64,000 bases of DNA, from the NCBI RefSeq assembly GCF_004681125.1, contig NZ_SIHO01000001.1:186001-250000 (forward strand), given 5' to 3'. The position numbers and the translations under genes are program-made. The DNA comes from Glacieibacterium arshaanense (GTDB lineage: Bacteria > Pseudomonadota > Alphaproteobacteria > Sphingomonadales > Sphingomonadaceae). Each line of letters opens with the position of its first letter. Within the stretch, counting starts at the first letter, position 1. The notes beneath the pieces were generated by a model. That model saw only the letters and a list, made by a program, of their open reading frames with translations, was not told the DNA's origin and searched no databases. Positions 17,043 to 27,348 of the stretch are shown here, in pieces.

Positions 17043-18507
17043 ATTCCTTCGGCTCCGTCGTCGAAATCGGCTCGACCTTTTCGACGCCCGGCAGCGCGAA
17101 GCTGCCGTCGACGATGCTGCCGCGCGGCAGATAGGCGCGGAACACCAGCACGAACGGGCCAGGCGGGATCGGCAGCCAGTTGACGGCGCGTTCGCCGAAC
17201 GGCTTGGCGGTCTGCAGGAACAGCTCGACCGAGCCGTTGCGATCGACGTGCAGGAACTTGGTGCGGTCGGTAATCGCGTAGCGCTTCGACGGCGTGTCGT
17301 AGAAGAACAGCCGGCCGTCCTTTTCCTGTTGGTAGACGGTCAACGACCAGAAAGCGCCGATCGGCATGTTGGCCGGCAGCCGCAGATAATAGCCGGTGCC
17401 CTTGCCAGCGAGCGGAGCGCCTTCCTTGTCGACGCTGGTGCGGAAATAGGCGGCTTCCTGGCGCGGCAGTGCCGCAAGCCCGCCGAGCGCGACCTTGGCG
17501 CGGGTGGCGTCGTCATCGCCGAACTGGCCGGCGTTGGCCGCCGAAATCGTCCAGCCGTTGACCGGCTCGCCCGCGGCCAGCCCGGTGCGCAGTTCGGCGC
17601 GCAGTTGCGGCAGCGCGCGGTTCCACAGCGCCTGCTGCTCGGGCGTCAGCTTGGCGAAGGCGTCCTTGTCGCCGGGCACGATGCCGATATCGGCGAACTT
17701 CGCCATGCGCGCGGCGTCATTCGCCGGTACCGGCCCGCGGCCGAGCGCTTCGTTGACCACCGCAAGGAAGGTCTTGGCGTCGGGCACCAGCGTCGGCACC
17801 GCGGTCACAGGCTTCAGGTCCTTGAGCGCGATTTCGGGCTTCAATGAGAATTGCTTGATGGCGTCGGCGGCGTTGATCAGATCATCCTGGCCGTTGACGA
17901 CGACGCGCACCAGCATCCACGCATCGTTGGTGGCGCTGCGCACGACGGGGATACCTTCGGGCGCGCGGCCCTGCCAGTCGGGGCCGACGAGCAGCACATT
18001 ACCGCCGACGCCGCCCATGCGCGTGCCCAGCACCGAGGTGTTGTCGGTAAACAAATCCATCAGCGCCGCGCTGTGATAGCGTCGCGGCAGCGCCGGCATG
18101 GTCAGCGTCACCGGCCCGCCCGAAAGATCGAGCCAGGCGCTCGAATATAGCGTGTCGTTGTTCGGCGTGGTGACTTCGCGCGACGCGGCATCGGCGAGCG
18201 TCAGGCGCGGCAGGAAGTGGTTGACGCCGGGTACGCCGAGCTTGGCAGTGGTCGCCATATAGTTGGCGCGCGTGCGCATCATTTCATAGACCGGGAAGCC
18301 AAACTGGAAGGCACCGCGGACATGCGCCAGCTCGGCGCTTTCCTCGAGCGGTGTGACGACCGGCTCGGGCTTGGCAACGGCAGGCTTGGAAGCCGGCTTG
18401 GCGGCTGCGGCCTTCGCGGGCGCCTTGGCGGCGGGCTTGGTCGTCGCCGCCGCACCGGGCAGCGCAATCAGCAGCGCCAGGGCTGCGGCAGTAAGGATAT
18501 TGCGCAT
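17041..18507 (-). CDS. Secreted DUF1254/DUF1214 protein
   Basis: A 488-residue exported protein. Residues 1-22 form a signal peptide (ALALLIALPGAAA). A flexible Lys/Ala/Pro-rich linker runs to about residue 50. A DUF1254 domain follows (FGFPVYEMMRTRANYM, TPNNDTLYSSAWLDL), and a C-terminal DUF1214 domain (GAFWSLTVYQQEKDGRLFFY) ends the protein. The biochemical role of these paired domains is not established. It is divergent from a thiolase gene, with the TTGCAG-N4-CTGCAA dyad 33 bases upstream of its start. Its stop codon is formed at the edge of repeat copy 2. Confidence 0.88.
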   Translation of the reverse strand: MRNILTAAALALLIALPGAAATTKPAAKAPAKAAAAKPASKPAVAKPEPVVTPLEESAELAHVRGAFQFGFPVYEMMRTRANYMATTAKLGVPGVNHFLPRLTLADAASREVTTPNNDTLYSSAWLDLSGGPVTLTMPALPRRYHSAALMDLFTDNTSVLGTRMGGVGGNVLLVGPDWQGRAPEGIPVVRSATNDAWMLVRVVVNGQDDLINAADAIKQFSLKPEIALKDLKPVTAVPTLVPDAKTFLAVVNEALGRGPVPANDAARMAKFADIGIVPGDKDAFAKLTPEQQALWNRALPQLRAELRTGLAAGEPVNGWTISAANAGQFGDDDATRAKVALGGLAALPRQEAAYFRTSVDKEGAPLAGKGTGYYLRLPANMPIGAFWSLTVYQQEKDGRLFFYDTPSKRYAITDRTKFLHVDRNGSVELFLQTAKPFGERAVNWLPIPPGPFVLVFRAYLPRGSIVDGSFALPGVEKVEPISTTEPKE

Positions 18508-18540
18508 TGGCTCCCCTTCATTATTACAGTGCGCTTTAAA

Positions 18541-18556
18541 TTGCAGGCGACTGCAA
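18541..18556. promoter_or_regulatory. Operator-like dyad TTGCAG-N4-CTGCAA
   Basis: A perfect 6-bp dyad, TTGCAG-GCGA-CTGCAA, lies between the divergent DUF1254 gene (start 18507) and thiolase gene (start 18636). Nearly the same dyad (TTGCAG-CAGA-CTGCAC) lies upstream of phaE at 53562. A PHA-related repressor such as PhaR is a possible binder, but that is inferred from gene context only. Confidence 0.5.
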
Positions 18557-18635
18557 CAAGCACTGGCACTCGCGTTCCATCTTGTGCAAGGACGTTGGTG
18601 TCAAGCAAACGGACCAATGAAAAAGGAGAATTCTT

Positions 18636-19808
<1,173 letters not shown>

Positions 19809-19812
19809 CCTG

Positions 19813-20014
19813 TCTTCCCCTCCCCGCAAGGGGAGGGGCGACTCGCCAAAAGCGAGCGGGGGTGGGTGCCATCGTTCAGACTGGCACTTCCCGCTCGCCG
19901 AGGCGCGTTGACTGCGTTTCGACAGGCGACGCCGGCATGTGCATGCGCGTGCGCCCAAGCACCCACCCCCGCTCGCCTGACGGCGAGTCGCCCCTCCCCT
20001 AACGGGTAGGGGAA
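19813..20014. repeat. 202-bp inverted-repeat element, second family
   Basis: Arms of about 55 bases (19813-19868 and 19960-20014) are imperfect reverse complements. Each arm has an outer hairpin (CCCCTCCCC-GCAA-GGGGAGGGG on the left), then GCGACTCGCC, GCGAGCGGGGGTGGG and the matching complement. The 90-base centre holds no gene. It occupies the gap between a thiolase and a crotonase gene read in the same direction. It looks like a MITE- or REPIN-type element unrelated in sequence to the GCCTCCGGCGGGC family. Confidence 0.88.
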
Positions 20015-20032
20015 GAGCAGCAGGAGCTTCCC

Positions 20033-20938
20033 ATGGCATTCGAACAAATCATCTACTCGGTCGCCGACGGCGTCGCGACGATCACGCTCAACCGCCCCGA
20101 AAAGCTCAACGCCTTCACCGGCAAGATGATGAGCGAGATGATCGAGGCGTTCGACATGACCGACGCCGATGACAACGTCAAAGCCGTCATCGTCACCGGA
20201 TCGGGCCGCGCCTTTTGCGCCGGTGCCGACCTGTCCGAAGGTGCCAAGACCTTCGATTATGACGCACTCGGTGTCGGCCGCGGCGGCGGCGGCTCGCCGA
20301 CACGCGCCGATGGTACCACCGATTACAGCCACCATGCGGTGCGCGACGGCGGCGGTCGCCTGACCTTGCGCATCTTCGAAAGCCTGAAGCCCGTCATCGG
20401 CGCGATCAACGGCGCGGCGGTCGGCATCGGCGTGACGATGCAGCTGGCCATGGACATCCGCATCGCCAGCGAAGCGGCACGCTTCGGCTTCGTCTTCGCC
20501 CGCCGCGGCATTGTCCCCGAAGCCGCGTCGAGCTGGTTCCTGCCGCGCATCGTCGGCATCTCGCAGGCGCTCGAATGGTGCTATTCGGGCCGCGTCTTCG
20601 GTGCCGAGGAAGCGCTCGCCGGCCGCCTCGTCAGCCGCGTTGTCGCGCCCGACCAGCTGCTCGCCGAAGCCAATGCGCTGGCGCGCGAAATCGCCGACAA
20701 TTGCGCCCCCGTCTCGGTATCGCTGACGCGGCAGATGATGTGGCGCATGCTGGGTGCCGATCACCCGATGGAAGCGCACAAGATCGACAGCCGCGCCATC
20801 TGGGCCCGCGGTCGCCAGGCCGATGCCAAGGAAGGCGTCGTCAGCTTCCTAGAAAAGCGTCCCGCGAAGTATCCCGACACCGTGTCGAAGAACATGCCCG
20901 ACTTCTTCCCGTGGTGGGACGAGCGTCACTACAAATGA
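20033..20938 (+). CDS. Enoyl-CoA hydratase/isomerase (crotonase) family protein
   Basis: A 301-residue crotonase-fold enzyme. The oxyanion-hole segments are visible in GRAFCAGADLSEGAKTF and INGAAVGIGVTMQLAMDIR. The late segment RRGIVPEAASSWFLPRIVG carries a Glu/Ala pattern common in hydratase-like members. It is somewhat longer than the 260-residue norm because of a glycine-rich insert (GRGGGGSPTRADGTTD). AGCAGGAGC precedes the ATG. The next gene overlaps its stop by four bases. The acyl substrate is undetermined. Confidence 0.9.
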   Translation: MAFEQIIYSVADGVATITLNRPEKLNAFTGKMMSEMIEAFDMTDADDNVKAVIVTGSGRAFCAGADLSEGAKTFDYDALGVGRGGGGSPTRADGTTDYSHHAVRDGGGRLTLRIFESLKPVIGAINGAAVGIGVTMQLAMDIRIASEAARFGFVFARRGIVPEAASSWFLPRIVGISQALEWCYSGRVFGAEEALAGRLVSRVVAPDQLLAEANALAREIADNCAPVSVSLTRQMMWRMLGADHPMEAHKIDSRAIWARGRQADAKEGVVSFLEKRPAKYPDTVSKNMPDFFPWWDERHYK

Positions 20939-21933
20939 GCGACGCGCCCACGCCGACAGAGGACCCCATCGATCCGCTGAGCGCCGATGATCCGGCACGC
21001 GCGGCGCGTATGGCGGCGTGGGCGGAAATCCCGGCGCCGTTGGCGGCGTTCAACGGCGCCGTCCCGCCCGCACCTGCGTGGTTCGGCGCCGCGCTGGCAC
21101 ACGCCCCCGAACGCAGCTTCACCGATGTCGGCGGCACGCAAATCGAAACGCTGACCTGGGGCGAACGCGGCAAGCCGGGGCTGCTGCTGATGCACGGCAA
21201 CGGCGCCAATGCCGACTGGTGGAGCTTCATCGCGCCGTTCTTTGCCGCCGATTACCGCGTCGTGGCGTTTTCGTGGAGCGGCATGGGGCGGTCGGACCAC
21301 CGCGACACCTACGGCTTCGAATTGTTCGTCGACGAGCTGATCGCCGTCGCCGAAACCGCCGGGGCGTTCGATGCCGGCAAGCCGCTGATGGTCGGCCACA
21401 GCTTTGGCGGCTTCCTGATGATGGCGACGGTGCAGCGCGCCGGTGCACGCTTCAAGGGCGCGGTGATTGCCGATACGCCGTTTTCCGAACCCGATGACCC
21501 GCACCGCCACCGCCCGCCGCAGCGCAGCGGCTCGGCGCACCGGCCCAACCCGACACTCGCCGCCGCGCTGGCGCGCTTCCGGCTGGCGCCGCCGCAGGGC
21601 TGCGAAAACCCGTACATTGCCGACTATATCGCGCGCCATTCGCTGCGCGAGACGCCCGAAGGCTGGGTCTGGCGCTTCGACCCGATGATCTTCGGCCGGC
21701 TCAGTGTCGATGATACCTTCGACCTGCTGTCGAACCCAAGCTGTCCGGTGGCGCTGGTCTGGGGCGACAAGTCGTTCCTGATGCCGCCGCACCGCGTCGA
21801 ACGCATCCTGGCGCGCTTGCCTGCGGGTTCCCCGGGCATCGCCATTCCCGATGCCGAGCACCATGTGATGATCGACCAGCCTTTGGCGTTCGTCGCGGCA
21901 CTGCGCGGGCTTTTCGCCGGCTGGCCGCACTGA
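20935..21933 (+). CDS. Alpha/beta hydrolase
   Basis: A 332-residue alpha/beta hydrolase. The start ATG overlaps the crotonase stop (ATGA). Motifs seen are LLLMHGNGANADWW (oxyanion hole), GHSFGG (nucleophile Ser), and a late DAEHHVMIDQP segment that supplies the His. An N-terminal extension of about 60 residues precedes the fold. Coupling to a crotonase suggests a thioesterase or C-C hydrolase step in the same pathway, but this is inference. The long frame upstream to 20575 is antisense-type noise. Confidence 0.87.
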   Translation: MSDAPTPTEDPIDPLSADDPARAARMAAWAEIPAPLAAFNGAVPPAPAWFGAALAHAPERSFTDVGGTQIETLTWGERGKPGLLLMHGNGANADWWSFIAPFFAADYRVVAFSWSGMGRSDHRDTYGFELFVDELIAVAETAGAFDAGKPLMVGHSFGGFLMMATVQRAGARFKGAVIADTPFSEPDDPHRHRPPQRSGSAHRPNPTLAAALARFRLAPPQGCENPYIADYIARHSLRETPEGWVWRFDPMIFGRLSVDDTFDLLSNPSCPVALVWGDKSFLMPPHRVERILARLPAGSPGIAIPDAEHHVMIDQPLAFVAALRGLFAGWPH

Positions 21934-21959
21934 TAGGGTCGCGTACGGGGAGACACATC

Positions 21960-22940
21960 ATGGCACGCAGCGCATTCGTTACCGGGGGCACCGGCTTCGT
22001 CGGGCTCAATCTGATCGAGCGGCTCAAGGCCGAAGGCTGGGACGTCACCGCGCTGGTGCGACCGACGTCGGACCTGCAGTTCATCAACCGCTTCCAGCCG
22101 AAGCTGGTCACCGGCGCGATTACCGATCGCGCCTCACTCGATGCGGCGATCCCCAAGGGCGTCGACACGCTGTTCCACGTGGCGGGCAACACCAACATGT
22201 GGCGCAAGCGCAATGCCGAACAGACGCGCGACAACGTCGAAGGCACGCGCAACGTCGTCGATGCCGCCATTGCCAAGGGCGTGCGCCGGCTGATCGTCAC
22301 CTCGTCGATTTCGGCGTACGGCCCGGTCACCGGCGCGGTCACCGAGGAAACCCCGAGCAAGGCGGCGCAATCGCGCGTCAACTATGAACTGACCAAGTGG
22401 CAGGCGCAGGAAATCGCCCGCGCCGCGGTCGGGCAGGGGCTCGAAGTCGTCATCATGCAGCCCGGCGCAATCATGGGCCCCTACGACATCGGCACCTGGT
22501 CGCGGATGTTCCACATGGTGCGCGACGGCAAGATGAACGCCGTGCCGCCCGCCGGGCTGACCTTCGCGCATGTCCATGAAGTTGTCGGCGCGCATATTGC
22601 GGCGGCAGATAAAGGCGAAAACGGCGGGCAATATCTGCTCGGCGGTGAAAACCGCACGATGCTCGACCTGGTGCAAGCCATCGCCGCGCTGCTCGGCACC
22701 AAGGCGCCGTCGTCGACGGTGCCGGTGGCGCTGGTCAAGCTCGTCGCGCAGTTCGGCGACTTCGCCAGCAACTTCACCGGCAAGGAACCCCCCTTCACCC
22801 CCGAAATGGCCGAAGGCCTCGGCGGCAACAGCACCGTCAGCGCCGCCAAGGCGCAGCGCGAACTCGGCTTCAAGGTCGTGCCGCTCGAGGTGATGGTGAA
22901 GGACTGCTACGACTGGATGCGCGCCGAGGGGCGGATTTAG
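21960..22940 (+). CDS. NAD(P)-dependent extended SDR (epimerase/dehydratase-type)
   Basis: A 326-residue extended short-chain dehydrogenase. The nucleotide-binding motif TGGTGFVGLNLIERL is at the N-terminus. The catalytic region has SSISAYG and Y-x-x-x-K as YELTK. It is similar in layout to dihydroflavonol-4-reductase-like or 3-beta-HSD-like enzymes. GGGGAGA precedes the ATG, 26 bases after the hydrolase. It is probably the last gene of the crotonase-hydrolase-SDR operon, which repeat copy 3 closes. The substrate is unknown. Confidence 0.87.
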   Translation: MARSAFVTGGTGFVGLNLIERLKAEGWDVTALVRPTSDLQFINRFQPKLVTGAITDRASLDAAIPKGVDTLFHVAGNTNMWRKRNAEQTRDNVEGTRNVVDAAIAKGVRRLIVTSSISAYGPVTGAVTEETPSKAAQSRVNYELTKWQAQEIARAAVGQGLEVVIMQPGAIMGPYDIGTWSRMFHMVRDGKMNAVPPAGLTFAHVHEVVGAHIAAADKGENGGQYLLGGENRTMLDLVQAIAALLGTKAPSSTVPVALVKLVAQFGDFASNFTGKEPPFTPEMAEGLGGNSTVSAAKAQRELGFKVVPLEVMVKDCYDWMRAEGRI

Positions 22941-22946
22941 CCGATT

Positions 22947-23078
22947 AGAGCCTCCGGCGGGCAGGGCCTTGCCCTGCACCCAAATGTTCTGGTGGTGCTT
23001 CAGACTCAGCGCCGCGATTGTGACACCCGCGCAAATTTTCGGGTGCAGGGCCAAGGCCCTGCCCGCCGGAGGCCCTTT
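22947..23078. repeat. Palindromic repeat family, copy 3
   Basis: Copy between the convergent SDR and msrA genes. Inner palindromes are GCAGGGC-CTT-GCCCTGC (left) and GCAGGGCC-AA-GGCCCTGC (right). Outer cores are conserved, and the centre is about 60 bases. The msrA stop codon lies at its right edge. Confidence 0.93.
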
Positions 23079-23737
23079 CACCCGACCGGCGTCGCCCGAT
23101 AATATTGCGGCATCTGCGCCTTCAGCGCGGCGATCTTCGGCAGGTCGTTGATCACGATATAGGGCTGGTCGGGGTTCAATTTCAGATAGTTCTGGTGGTA
23201 GCTCTCGGCCGGATAGAAGGTGTCGCCGGGCTCGACAGTGGTGACCACCGGCGCACCGAACACCTTGGCCTTGTTGAGCTGCGCGATATAGGCATTGGCG
23301 ACTTTCGCCTGCTCGCCGTTCAGCGGGAAAATCGCCGAGCGGTATTGCGTGCCGGTGTCAGGGCCCTGGCGGTTGAGATCCGTCGGGTCGTGCGCGACGG
23401 TGAAGAAAATGCGCAGCAGTTCGCCGTAGCTGATCTTGCTCGGGTCGTAGCGGATTTCGACGGCTTCGGCATGGCCGGTCATGCCGGTGCCGACAAGGTG
23501 GTATTGCGCCGTTGCCGACTTGCCGCCGGCATAGCCCGACCGCACCGCGGTGACGCCCGCGACATGTTCATAGACGCCCTCGATGCCCCAGAAGCAGCCG
23601 CCCGCAAGCACGGCAGTCGAGGTTGCGGGTTTCGCGGCACGGGGCTGGTCGAATTGCGGCGGTGGCACAGTCGCGGCGTCAAGTGGCAATGCCATGGCGC
23701 CGAGCAGCGCGGCGGCAAATATGAGTCGGGTGTTCAT
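23078..23737 (-). CDS. msrA: Peptide-methionine (S)-S-oxide reductase MsrA, exported
   Basis: Reduces the S-epimer of methionine sulfoxide in proteins. The active-site motif GGCFWG places the catalytic Cys at about residue 48, followed by GVTAVRSGYAGG and GHAEAVEIRYDP. Residues 1-22 form a signal peptide (LIFAAALLGAMALPLDAA), so the 219-residue product is probably periplasmic, unlike the usual cytosolic enzyme. No C-terminal resolving Cys is visible. It follows msrB by 11 bases in the same operon, giving an exported repair pair. Confidence 0.95.
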   Translation of the reverse strand: MNTRLIFAAALLGAMALPLDAATVPPPQFDQPRAAKPATSTAVLAGGCFWGIEGVYEHVAGVTAVRSGYAGGKSATAQYHLVGTGMTGHAEAVEIRYDPSKISYGELLRIFFTVAHDPTDLNRQGPDTGTQYRSAIFPLNGEQAKVANAYIAQLNKAKVFGAPVVTTVEPGDTFYPAESYHQNYLKLNPDQPYIVINDLPKIAALKAQMPQYYRATPVG

Positions 23738-23748
23738 CTGGGGTTCCT

Positions 23749-24258
23749 TCAGGCCTTGGGCACGAAGTTCAGTGCGACGCCGTTGATGCAGTAGCGCAGC
23801 CCCGTCGGCTTGGGGCCGTCATCGAAGACATGGCCCTGGTGGCCGCCGCAGCGCGTACACCACACTGCGGTACGCTCCATGCCGAAACTTCTATCGGTGG
23901 TGGTGCCGATGGCCTTGGGCAGCGGCGCCCAGAAGCTCGGCCAGCCGGTGCCGCTGTCGAACTTGGTCGTCGATGAAAACAGTGGCAGCGCGCAACCGGC
24001 GCAGACGAAGGTGCCGACACGATGTTCGTTCAGCAACGGGCTGGTGCCGGCGCGCTCGGTGCCTTCCTCGCGCAGTACGTAATAGGCCGCCGGCGACAGC
24101 CGCGCCCGCCATTGCGCCGGCGTGTAGCTGACCTTGAACGGTCCCGGCGGCGCAGTTGTGGCACCGGCGCGTCCCTGCAGGTTGAACAACACTGCAACAC
24201 CGGCGGCAGCCGCCGTACCTGCAATCAGATTGCGCCTTGTCATCGTCAACTCGGCCAT
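23749..24258 (-). CDS. msrB: Peptide-methionine (R)-S-oxide reductase MsrB, Tat-type leader
   Basis: Reduces the R-epimer of methionine sulfoxide. Zinc-binding CAGC and CTRC pairs and the catalytic Cys in RYCINGVALNF (about residue 157) are present. So are TGWPSFW and GGHQGHVFDDGP. The N-terminus TMTRRNLIAGTAAAAGVAVL contains a twin-arginine motif and a hydrophobic stretch, indicating Tat export. An internal ATG just before TRRN could also be the start. It is the first gene of the msrB-msrA operon. Confidence 0.93.
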   Translation of the reverse strand: MAELTMTRRNLIAGTAAAAGVAVLFNLQGRAGATTAPPGPFKVSYTPAQWRARLSPAAYYVLREEGTERAGTSPLLNEHRVGTFVCAGCALPLFSSTTKFDSGTGWPSFWAPLPKAIGTTTDRSFGMERTAVWCTRCGGHQGHVFDDGPKPTGLRYCINGVALNFVPKA

Positions 24259-24403
24259 CGAACACTCGCTCCTGTAGGCGCCATGCCAGCCTATCCGTCG
24301 GCAGCACGCCGAAGGTTACACCGTGCCAGCAGATTTGTCGCAGCCGGCGGTTGCGTGCGGCGTCTTGTCGTCGCAAATTGGCGCGCAAGGGGAGCACCAC
24401 GCG

Positions 24404-25132
24404 ATGAGTCCGACAGATACGGGGCAAGACGAAACGACGGCCGCGCGCCGCCGCGCACGGTCGCGTCTGCAATCCGCGCAGGCGCGTGTGTCGACGGCGT
24501 TCCGCGAACGCATGTTGACGGTGCTGCTGGTGCTGCTGCTGCTGCTGGCGTTCGTCGTGCCGTCGGCGGTGCAGTCGGTTTTTCAGGCCGAGTTGCTGGT
24601 CGATATCCTGCTGACGCTGGTGCTGATTGCGGGCACCATGGCGGTATCGGCCAATCGCCCGCTGATGATGGCGATGGCGGTGCTGGCATTTCTGGCGATG
24701 GGCCTGCGCTGGTCCGAATGGATTTTGCCGGGGACGCTGTTGCCGATCGTCCGCGAATCTTCGGTGCTGATTACGTTGTTCGTGCTGGCCATCGCGGTGG
24801 CGATCAACGTGTTCAGCAGCTCCACCGACATCAGCGAGCGCATCGTCGGCACGGTCATCCTCTACCTGCTGATCGGCATGATCTGGGGCATTGCCTATAT
24901 GGCCATCGCCACGCGCCACCCGGATGCCTTTGCGCAGACCAGGGTAGTCGAGTTCCCGATCACCAACTGGATCTATTTCAGCTTCGTCACGCTGACCACC
25001 GTCGGTTACGGCGACGTGCTGCCGGTCAGTCGCATCGCGCGGTCGCTGGCGACGCTCGAGGCGCTGATCGGGCAGCTTTATCCGGCGATCATCATCGCGC
25101 GGATGGTGTCGATGCCGCGCGCCGATAGCTGA
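24404..25132 (+). CDS. Potassium-channel family protein
   Basis: A 242-residue integral membrane protein with a pore loop TLTTVGYGDVLP, the potassium selectivity filter. About five hydrophobic helices precede the pore, and one follows it. A charged, Arg-rich N-terminal tail of about 30 residues comes first. I chose the ATG at 24404 (MSPTDTG) because AAGGGGAG lies just upstream; the frame is open to 24323. There is no C-terminal RCK or cyclic-nucleotide domain, so gating is not obvious. It is divergent from msrB. Confidence 0.85.
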   Translation: MSPTDTGQDETTAARRRARSRLQSAQARVSTAFRERMLTVLLVLLLLLAFVVPSAVQSVFQAELLVDILLTLVLIAGTMAVSANRPLMMAMAVLAFLAMGLRWSEWILPGTLLPIVRESSVLITLFVLAIAVAINVFSSSTDISERIVGTVILYLLIGMIWGIAYMAIATRHPDAFAQTRVVEFPITNWIYFSFVTLTTVGYGDVLPVSRIARSLATLEALIGQLYPAIIIARMVSMPRADS

Positions 25133-25159
25133 GGCGCGGCACCGACTTTTCCATCGGCG

Positions 25160-27226
25160 TTACTGACCGGTGAAGGTCTGCCCGCTCGCCGCCAGCTTTT
25201 CGAGCAGCGGTGCCGGGGTGATGCCGTAGTGCTTGAGGCGCTCGACGATCTTCGCCAGCCCGTAATGGTCAGCCCAGAACATCGGCCCGCCGCGATAGAC
25301 CGGCCAGCCATAGCCGTTGAGCCAGACGATATCGATGTCCGACGCGCGCTGCGCCATCTTCTCCTCGAGGATCTTGGCGCCTTCGTTGACCATCGGCAGC
25401 AAGCAGCGTTCGAGGATTTCGTCATCGTCGATCGACCGGCGGTTGATGCCGCGTTCAGCGGCATAGTCGAGGATGATCTTCTCGGTTTCGGGCGACGGCG
25501 TGCGGTTGCGCTCCGCGTCATAGTTGTAGAAGCCCTTGCCGTTCTTCTGGCCGCGCATCCCGGCTTCGCACATGCGGTCGCGGATGGTTTCGCCCTTCGA
25601 CGTTGCGGCGTTCCAGCCGATGTCGAGCCCGGCAAGGTCGCTCATCTGGAACGGCCCCATCGGGAAGCCGAAGTCATAGAGGACGCGGTCGACGTCTGAC
25701 GGCAATGCGCCTTCCAGGATCAGCTTCTGCGCCTGCTGCTGGCGGAAGCTCAGCATGCGGTTGCCGATGAAGCCGTGGCAGACGCCCGACACCACGGCAA
25801 TCTTGCCGATCTTCTTGCCGATGCCCATTGCGGTGGCGAGCACGGCGGGTTCGGTCTTGGCACCGTTGACGACTTCGAGCAGCCGCATCACGTTCGCCGG
25901 CGAGAAGAAGTGCATGCCGACGACCGACCCCGGCCGCTTGGTCGCCGCAGCGATTTCATCGACGTTGAGGTACGAGGTGTTCGACGCGAGGATGGCGCCG
26001 GGCTTGGCGACACCGTCGAGCTTGGCGAACAGCTCCTTCTTGATGTCCATGTTCTCGAACACCGCTTCGATGATCAGGTCGGCCTGGCCCAGGTCGGCGA
26101 GGTCGAGCGAGCCTTTAAGCAGCCCCATGCGCGTTTCGACATCGGCGGCGGTCAGCTTGCCCTTTGCAGCGGTGTTTTCGTAATTCTTGCGGATGACGCC
26201 GATACCGCGCGACAGCGCCTCTTCCTTCATCTCGACGATAGTGACGGGGATACCGACGTTGAGGAAGTTCATCGCAATGCCGCCGCCCATCGTGCCGGCG
26301 CCGATGATGCCGACCGACTTCACCGGCAGCAGTTGCGCGTCGGCGGGCAGGCCTTCGACCTTGGCGGCCATGCGTTCGGCGAAGAACACATAGCGCTGGG
26401 CGCGCGACTGCAGGCCCTGCATCAGCGGCACGAACAGCGCGCGCTCGACCTTAATGCCTTCGTCGAACGGCAGGTTCACCGCGGCCTCGATGCACTGGAT
26501 ATTGGCTTCGGGGGCTTCGAAGCCGCGCAGCAGCTTGGCGTTCTTGGCGCGGAAATCGGCGAACAGCTTGGCCGCGTTGGGGCGCGCGGCATCGACCTTG
26601 TCGTTGACATCGCGGGCGAGGCGCAGCGGCCATTTTTCGGCAATCGCCTTGCGCGCCATCGCCATTGCGCCGGGGAGCAGCTGGTCATCGGCGACGACTT
26701 CGTCGAACACGCCCATCTTGAGCGCTTCCTTGGCCCCGACATGACGGCCGCTGGTCACCAGGTCGAGCGCGATTTCGGGCCCAACAAGGCGCGGCAGCCG
26801 CTGCGTGCCACCGGCACCGGGCAGCAGGCCGAGCTTGACTTCGGGCAGGCCGCATTTCGCCGACGCCGCAGCAATGCGGTAATGGCAGGTCAGCGCGACT
26901 TCGAGCCCGCCGCCGAGCGCGGTGCCGTGGATGGCGGCGATGATCGGCTTCTTGCTCTGTTCCATCGCCGTCTGGACGTCGAACAGGCTGGCGCTCTTGA
27001 CCGCCGGCTTGCCGAATTCGGTGATGTCGGCACCGGCGATGAAGGTGCGGCCGGCGCAGATCAGCACGATGGCCTTGACCGCCGGATCGGCCTCGGCTGC
27101 GGCAATGCCCAGCGCCAGTCCGTCGCGCACCGGCGCCGAAAGCGCATTGACGGGCGGCGAATTGAGCGTCAGCACCGCCACTTCGCCGTCGCGCGTCAAA
27201 TCCATTACCGCATTGATTGCCGTCAT
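25160..27226 (-). CDS. fadJ: Multifunctional enoyl-CoA hydratase / 3-hydroxyacyl-CoA dehydrogenase
   Basis: A 688-residue fusion with an N-terminal crotonase domain (about 1-190; [35 protein letters not shown]). This is followed by a 3-hydroxyacyl-CoA dehydrogenase with NAD-binding [13 protein letters not shown] near residue 310 and the catalytic region [13 protein letters not shown]. It performs the hydration and oxidation steps of beta-oxidation. No thiolase gene follows directly. A TTTACGTAAACGTTAG site lies 20 bases upstream of the ATG. FadB versus FadJ naming is not resolvable from sequence alone. Confidence 0.94.
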   Translation of the reverse strand: MTAINAVMDLTRDGEVAVLTLNSPPVNALSAPVRDGLALGIAAAEADPAVKAIVLICAGRTFIAGADITEFGKPAVKSASLFDVQTAMEQSKKPIIAAIHGTALGGGLEVALTCHYRIAAASAKCGLPEVKLGLLPGAGGTQRLPRLVGPEIALDLVTSGRHVGAKEALKMGVFDEVVADDQLLPGAMAMARKAIAEKWPLRLARDVNDKVDAARPNAAKLFADFRAKNAKLLRGFEAPEANIQCIEAAVNLPFDEGIKVERALFVPLMQGLQSRAQRYVFFAERMAAKVEGLPADAQLLPVKSVGIIGAGTMGGGIAMNFLNVGIPVTIVEMKEEALSRGIGVIRKNYENTAAKGKLTAADVETRMGLLKGSLDLADLGQADLIIEAVFENMDIKKELFAKLDGVAKPGAILASNTSYLNVDEIAAATKRPGSVVGMHFFSPANVMRLLEVVNGAKTEPAVLATAMGIGKKIGKIAVVSGVCHGFIGNRMLSFRQQQAQKLILEGALPSDVDRVLYDFGFPMGPFQMSDLAGLDIGWNAATSKGETIRDRMCEAGMRGQKNGKGFYNYDAERNRTPSPETEKIILDYAAERGINRRSIDDDEILERCLLPMVNEGAKILEEKMAQRASDIDIVWLNGYGWPVYRGGPMFWADHYGLAKIVERLKHYGITPAPLLEKLAASGQTFTGQ

Positions 27227-27245
27227 TGTTCAACTCCCCAATTGG

Positions 27246-27261
27246 TTTACGTAAACGTTAG
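27246..27261. promoter_or_regulatory. Possible LiuR-like operator upstream of fadJ
   Basis: TTTACGTAAACGTTAG contains the palindrome TTTACGTAAA plus a further ACGT half-site. As I recall, MerR-family LiuR regulators of branched-chain amino acid and fatty acid catabolism bind sites of this shape. It sits in the 122-base gap between fadJ and a divergent transporter gene. The assignment rests on motif resemblance only. Confidence 0.5.
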
Positions 27262-27348
27262 CCGATAAAATCCGTCGCATGCAACCGACTCAATGGGTCA
27301 CCGTGTGCATTTCATCCCGCCGCCTGCCACCGATTGACCCGAAACACC

